Assembly (NCBI RefSeq): GCF_947072475.1
Contig: NZ_CAMTIA010000027.1
Coordinates: forward strand, 1 to 39,295
Reading direction: 5' to 3'
Length of the DNA stretch: 39,295 bases
From: an uncultured Deefgea sp.
GTDB taxonomy: Bacteria > Pseudomonadota > Gammaproteobacteria > Burkholderiales > Chitinibacteraceae
A program made the translations under genes and the position numbers. The first letter of the stretch is position 1, and each line of letters begins with the position of its first letter. The notes under the pieces are model-generated. The model saw only the letters and a list, made by a program, of their open reading frames with translations. It had not been told where the DNA came from and made no database searches. Positions 37,856 to 39,295 of this stretch are shown piece after piece.

Positions 37856-38932
37856 CTAATCACTCAGTTGCGCCAGCAATTCGGCTTGGCGCTCGCTCAT
37901 CAGGGCTTGCGTTAATTCAGTCAAATCACCGTCCATGATGTAATCGAGCTTGTATAAGGTCAGATTAATACGGTGATCGGTCATCCGGCCTTGCGGGTAA
38001 TTGTAGGTGCGGATGCGCTCTGATCGGTCGCCTGAGCCGATCAGCGATTTGCGCTCGGCGGCTTCTTTGGCGTTAATCACCTGCATTTGCGCGTCTTTAA
38101 TTCGCGCCGACAGCACCGCTAACGCCCGGGCTTTATTTTTGTGCTGTGAGCGATCGTCTTGGCACTCCACAATAATGCCGGTGGGAATATGCACCACGCG
38201 CACTGCCGAGTCGGTTTTATTAATATGCTGACCACCGGCACCACTGGCACGGAAAGTATCAATGCGTAAATCGGCTGGATTGATATTCACTTCCTCCATC
38301 TCATCGGCTTCGGCCATCACCGCCACGGTACACGCTGACGTATGAATCCGCCCTTGCGTTTCCGTCGCTGGCACTCGCTGTACGCGGTGTGCGCCCGATT
38401 CAAAACGCAGTCGCGAATACGCGCCTTGGCCAACAATGCGCGCAATGATTTCTTTGTAGCCACCAAGTTCGGATTCATTCACCGACATGATTTCGACTTG
38501 CCAGCGATTGCGCTCGGCATAGCGGCTATACATGCGGAATAAATCAGCGGCAAACAACGCAGCTTCATCGCCACCCGTTCCGGCGCGAATCTCGAGGAAA
38601 ATATTGCGCTCGTCATTCGGGTCTTTGGGCAGTAGCGCGGTTTGCAAATCGTAATCGAGTTGCTCAAGACGCGCTTTGCCGTCTTTGATTTCTTCCGTGG
38701 CCAATTCAGCCATTTCCGGATCGGACAGCATCGCCTCAGCATCGGCCAAATTGGCATGGATGCGATTAAATTCGTGCCACAACTCAACCACCGGAGTGAT
38801 TTCGCTGTATTCACGGTTTAATTTGCGATATTGATCCATATCGCGCGTGGCTTCTTCGGACGCCAGTAAGGCGCTCACTTCTTCTAAACGATCAGCCAAT
38901 TGCGATAATTTGGCTTGAATTGATGGTTTCAT
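37856..38932 (-). CDS. prfA: Peptide chain release factor 1
   Basis: Class I release factor that reads UAA and UAG and triggers peptidyl-tRNA hydrolysis. The 358-aa protein has the RF1-type tripeptide Pro-Ala-Thr at 188-190 ([15 protein letters not shown]), which separates it from RF2, and the GGQ motif at 233-235 ([16 protein letters not shown]) that enters the peptidyl-transferase centre. The N-terminal coiled coil and the [11 protein letters not shown] block are typical. GGAAA lies upstream of the ATG. In many proteobacteria hemA precedes and prmC follows prfA; neither is adjacent here, as the RNB gene follows. Confidence 0.97.
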   Translation of the reverse strand: MKPSIQAKLSQLADRLEEVSALLASEEATRDMDQYRKLNREYSEITPVVELWHEFNRIHANLADAEAMLSDPEMAELATEEIKDGKARLEQLDYDLQTALLPKDPNDERNIFLEIRAGTGGDEAALFAADLFRMYSRYAERNRWQVEIMSVNESELGGYKEIIARIVGQGAYSRLRFESGAHRVQRVPATETQGRIHTSACTVAVMAEADEMEEVNINPADLRIDTFRASGAGGQHINKTDSAVRVVHIPTGIIVECQDDRSQHKNKARALAVLSARIKDAQMQVINAKEAAERKSLIGSGDRSERIRTYNYPQGRMTDHRINLTLYKLDYIMDGDLTELTQALMSERQAELLAQLSD

Positions 38933-39211
38933 GCGGTTTCCATAAGGCGAGTTGCCAGCAAGATTAAAATCTCGCAGAACTCAAACCACTGCTAAATATA
39001 AGGTTTACTCGGGTCGATTTAGGCCAGTCTGGAATAAACCCATTCGTTTTTTAAACGACAGCGGCTGGCTCAGCGGTAAAGCGAGGTATAACGCCGACAC
39101 AATCATCCCTCATCCAGAACAGCCATGCGGTGCCTAACCACGAATCCACACCGCGCCTAAATACAATCAACACGAATCAACAGTTTGCTACCAAGGCAAG
39201 ACAAAACGAAG

Positions 39212-39256
39212 GTATATGAATATCACCCTTAACCCTTCAAGGCCATATTCATATAC
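39212..39256. repeat. 12-bp-arm inverted repeat
   Basis: GTATATGAATAT (39212-39223) and ATATTCATATAC (39245-39256) are perfect inverted copies around a 21-nt spacer. With the flanking G at 39211, the ends read GGTATAT, close to the ends of the segments at 808-858 and 6160-6209. Confidence 0.6.
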
Positions 39257-39295
39257 TCCCAACACCCCACGCCCAACTCCCCGCTCCCCGCTCCC
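39255..39295. repeat. C-rich heptamer repeat, continues past window
   Basis: Variants of ACTCCCC/GCTCCCC are repeated to the end of the window (CTCCCAACACCCCACGCCCA, then CTCCCCGCTCCCCGCTCCC). They are the same unit type as the right arm of the repeat at 10126-10152. The tract is cut by the window edge, so its full length is unknown. Confidence 0.55.

Larger units (their letters stand above)
38933..39295. other. Region upstream of prfA without a gene
   Basis: This stretch of 363 nt has no credible coding sequence. It holds the prfA leader, an inverted repeat at 39212-39256 and a C-rich heptamer tract from 39255 to the window end. No clear promoter could be fixed. Confidence 0.6.

Overview
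The window reads as chromosomal DNA of a betaproteobacterium, most probably a member of Neisseriales related to Deefgea, Chitinibacter or Iodobacter. This is inferred from protein style, gene content and roughly even base composition, not from a database search. Almost all genes lie on the minus strand. There is no prophage, plasmid backbone, transposase gene or CRISPR array. The ordinary part is a housekeeping backbone: tRNA-Phe (cut by the window start), a DUF456 membrane protein, corA, ppx, phoU, rpiA, a MarC-family gene, hemF, panD, an RNase II-type exonuclease and prfA.

Region by region: (1) 1-6081 holds tRNA-Phe and a transport/phosphate/pentose block. A 268-272 bp MITE-like element with near-perfect terminal inverted repeats sits between phoU and ppx. 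(2) 6220-8555 is a translationally coupled pair of TPR genes. The first ends in a GGDEF domain that has lost its catalytic signature; the second looks like the same architecture without the GGDEF part. (3) 8668-23522 carries two complete but dissimilar NADPH-type glutamate synthase operons (gltB-gltD twice, same strand). Between them are an unrecognised 109-aa gene and a plus-strand lipoprotein gene that I read, tentatively, as a CAP/SCP-like secreted protein. (4) 23745-33198 is a chemosensory block: cheY, a STAS gene, cheA, an MCP, cheW, cheR, cheB and a response regulator with a degenerate EAL domain, all on the minus strand. A short MCP-like gene runs convergently into its end. (5) 33492-38932 returns to housekeeping genes.

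The most interesting reading concerns the chemosensory block. No cheZ, cheC, cheX or cheD is visible in it. The convergent MCP-like protein carries, after its signalling hairpin, a Tyr-Gln-Asp-x-x-Gly-Gln motif with the same Asp/Gln spacing as the CheZ phosphatase active site. A flexible linker and a short acidic/aromatic C-terminus follow, a layout resembling the tail by which CheZ docks on CheY. It may therefore be an array-anchored CheY-P phosphatase. The operon's own MCP ends in a pentapeptide that fits the CheR/CheB docking pattern. The last operon gene has a phosphorylatable receiver joined to an EAL domain without its metal-binding and catalytic residues, so it more likely binds a ligand or protein than hydrolyses c-di-GMP.

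The non-coding DNA holds several structured repeats: the MITE, a family of about 47-51 bp segments bounded by GGTATAT/ATATACC, G/C-rich heptamer repeats, a long inverted repeat built on CTCTGCG-like units next to prfA, and a 14-bp-arm dyad upstream of cheY. These are read directly from the sequence. Their functions are unknown or inferred.
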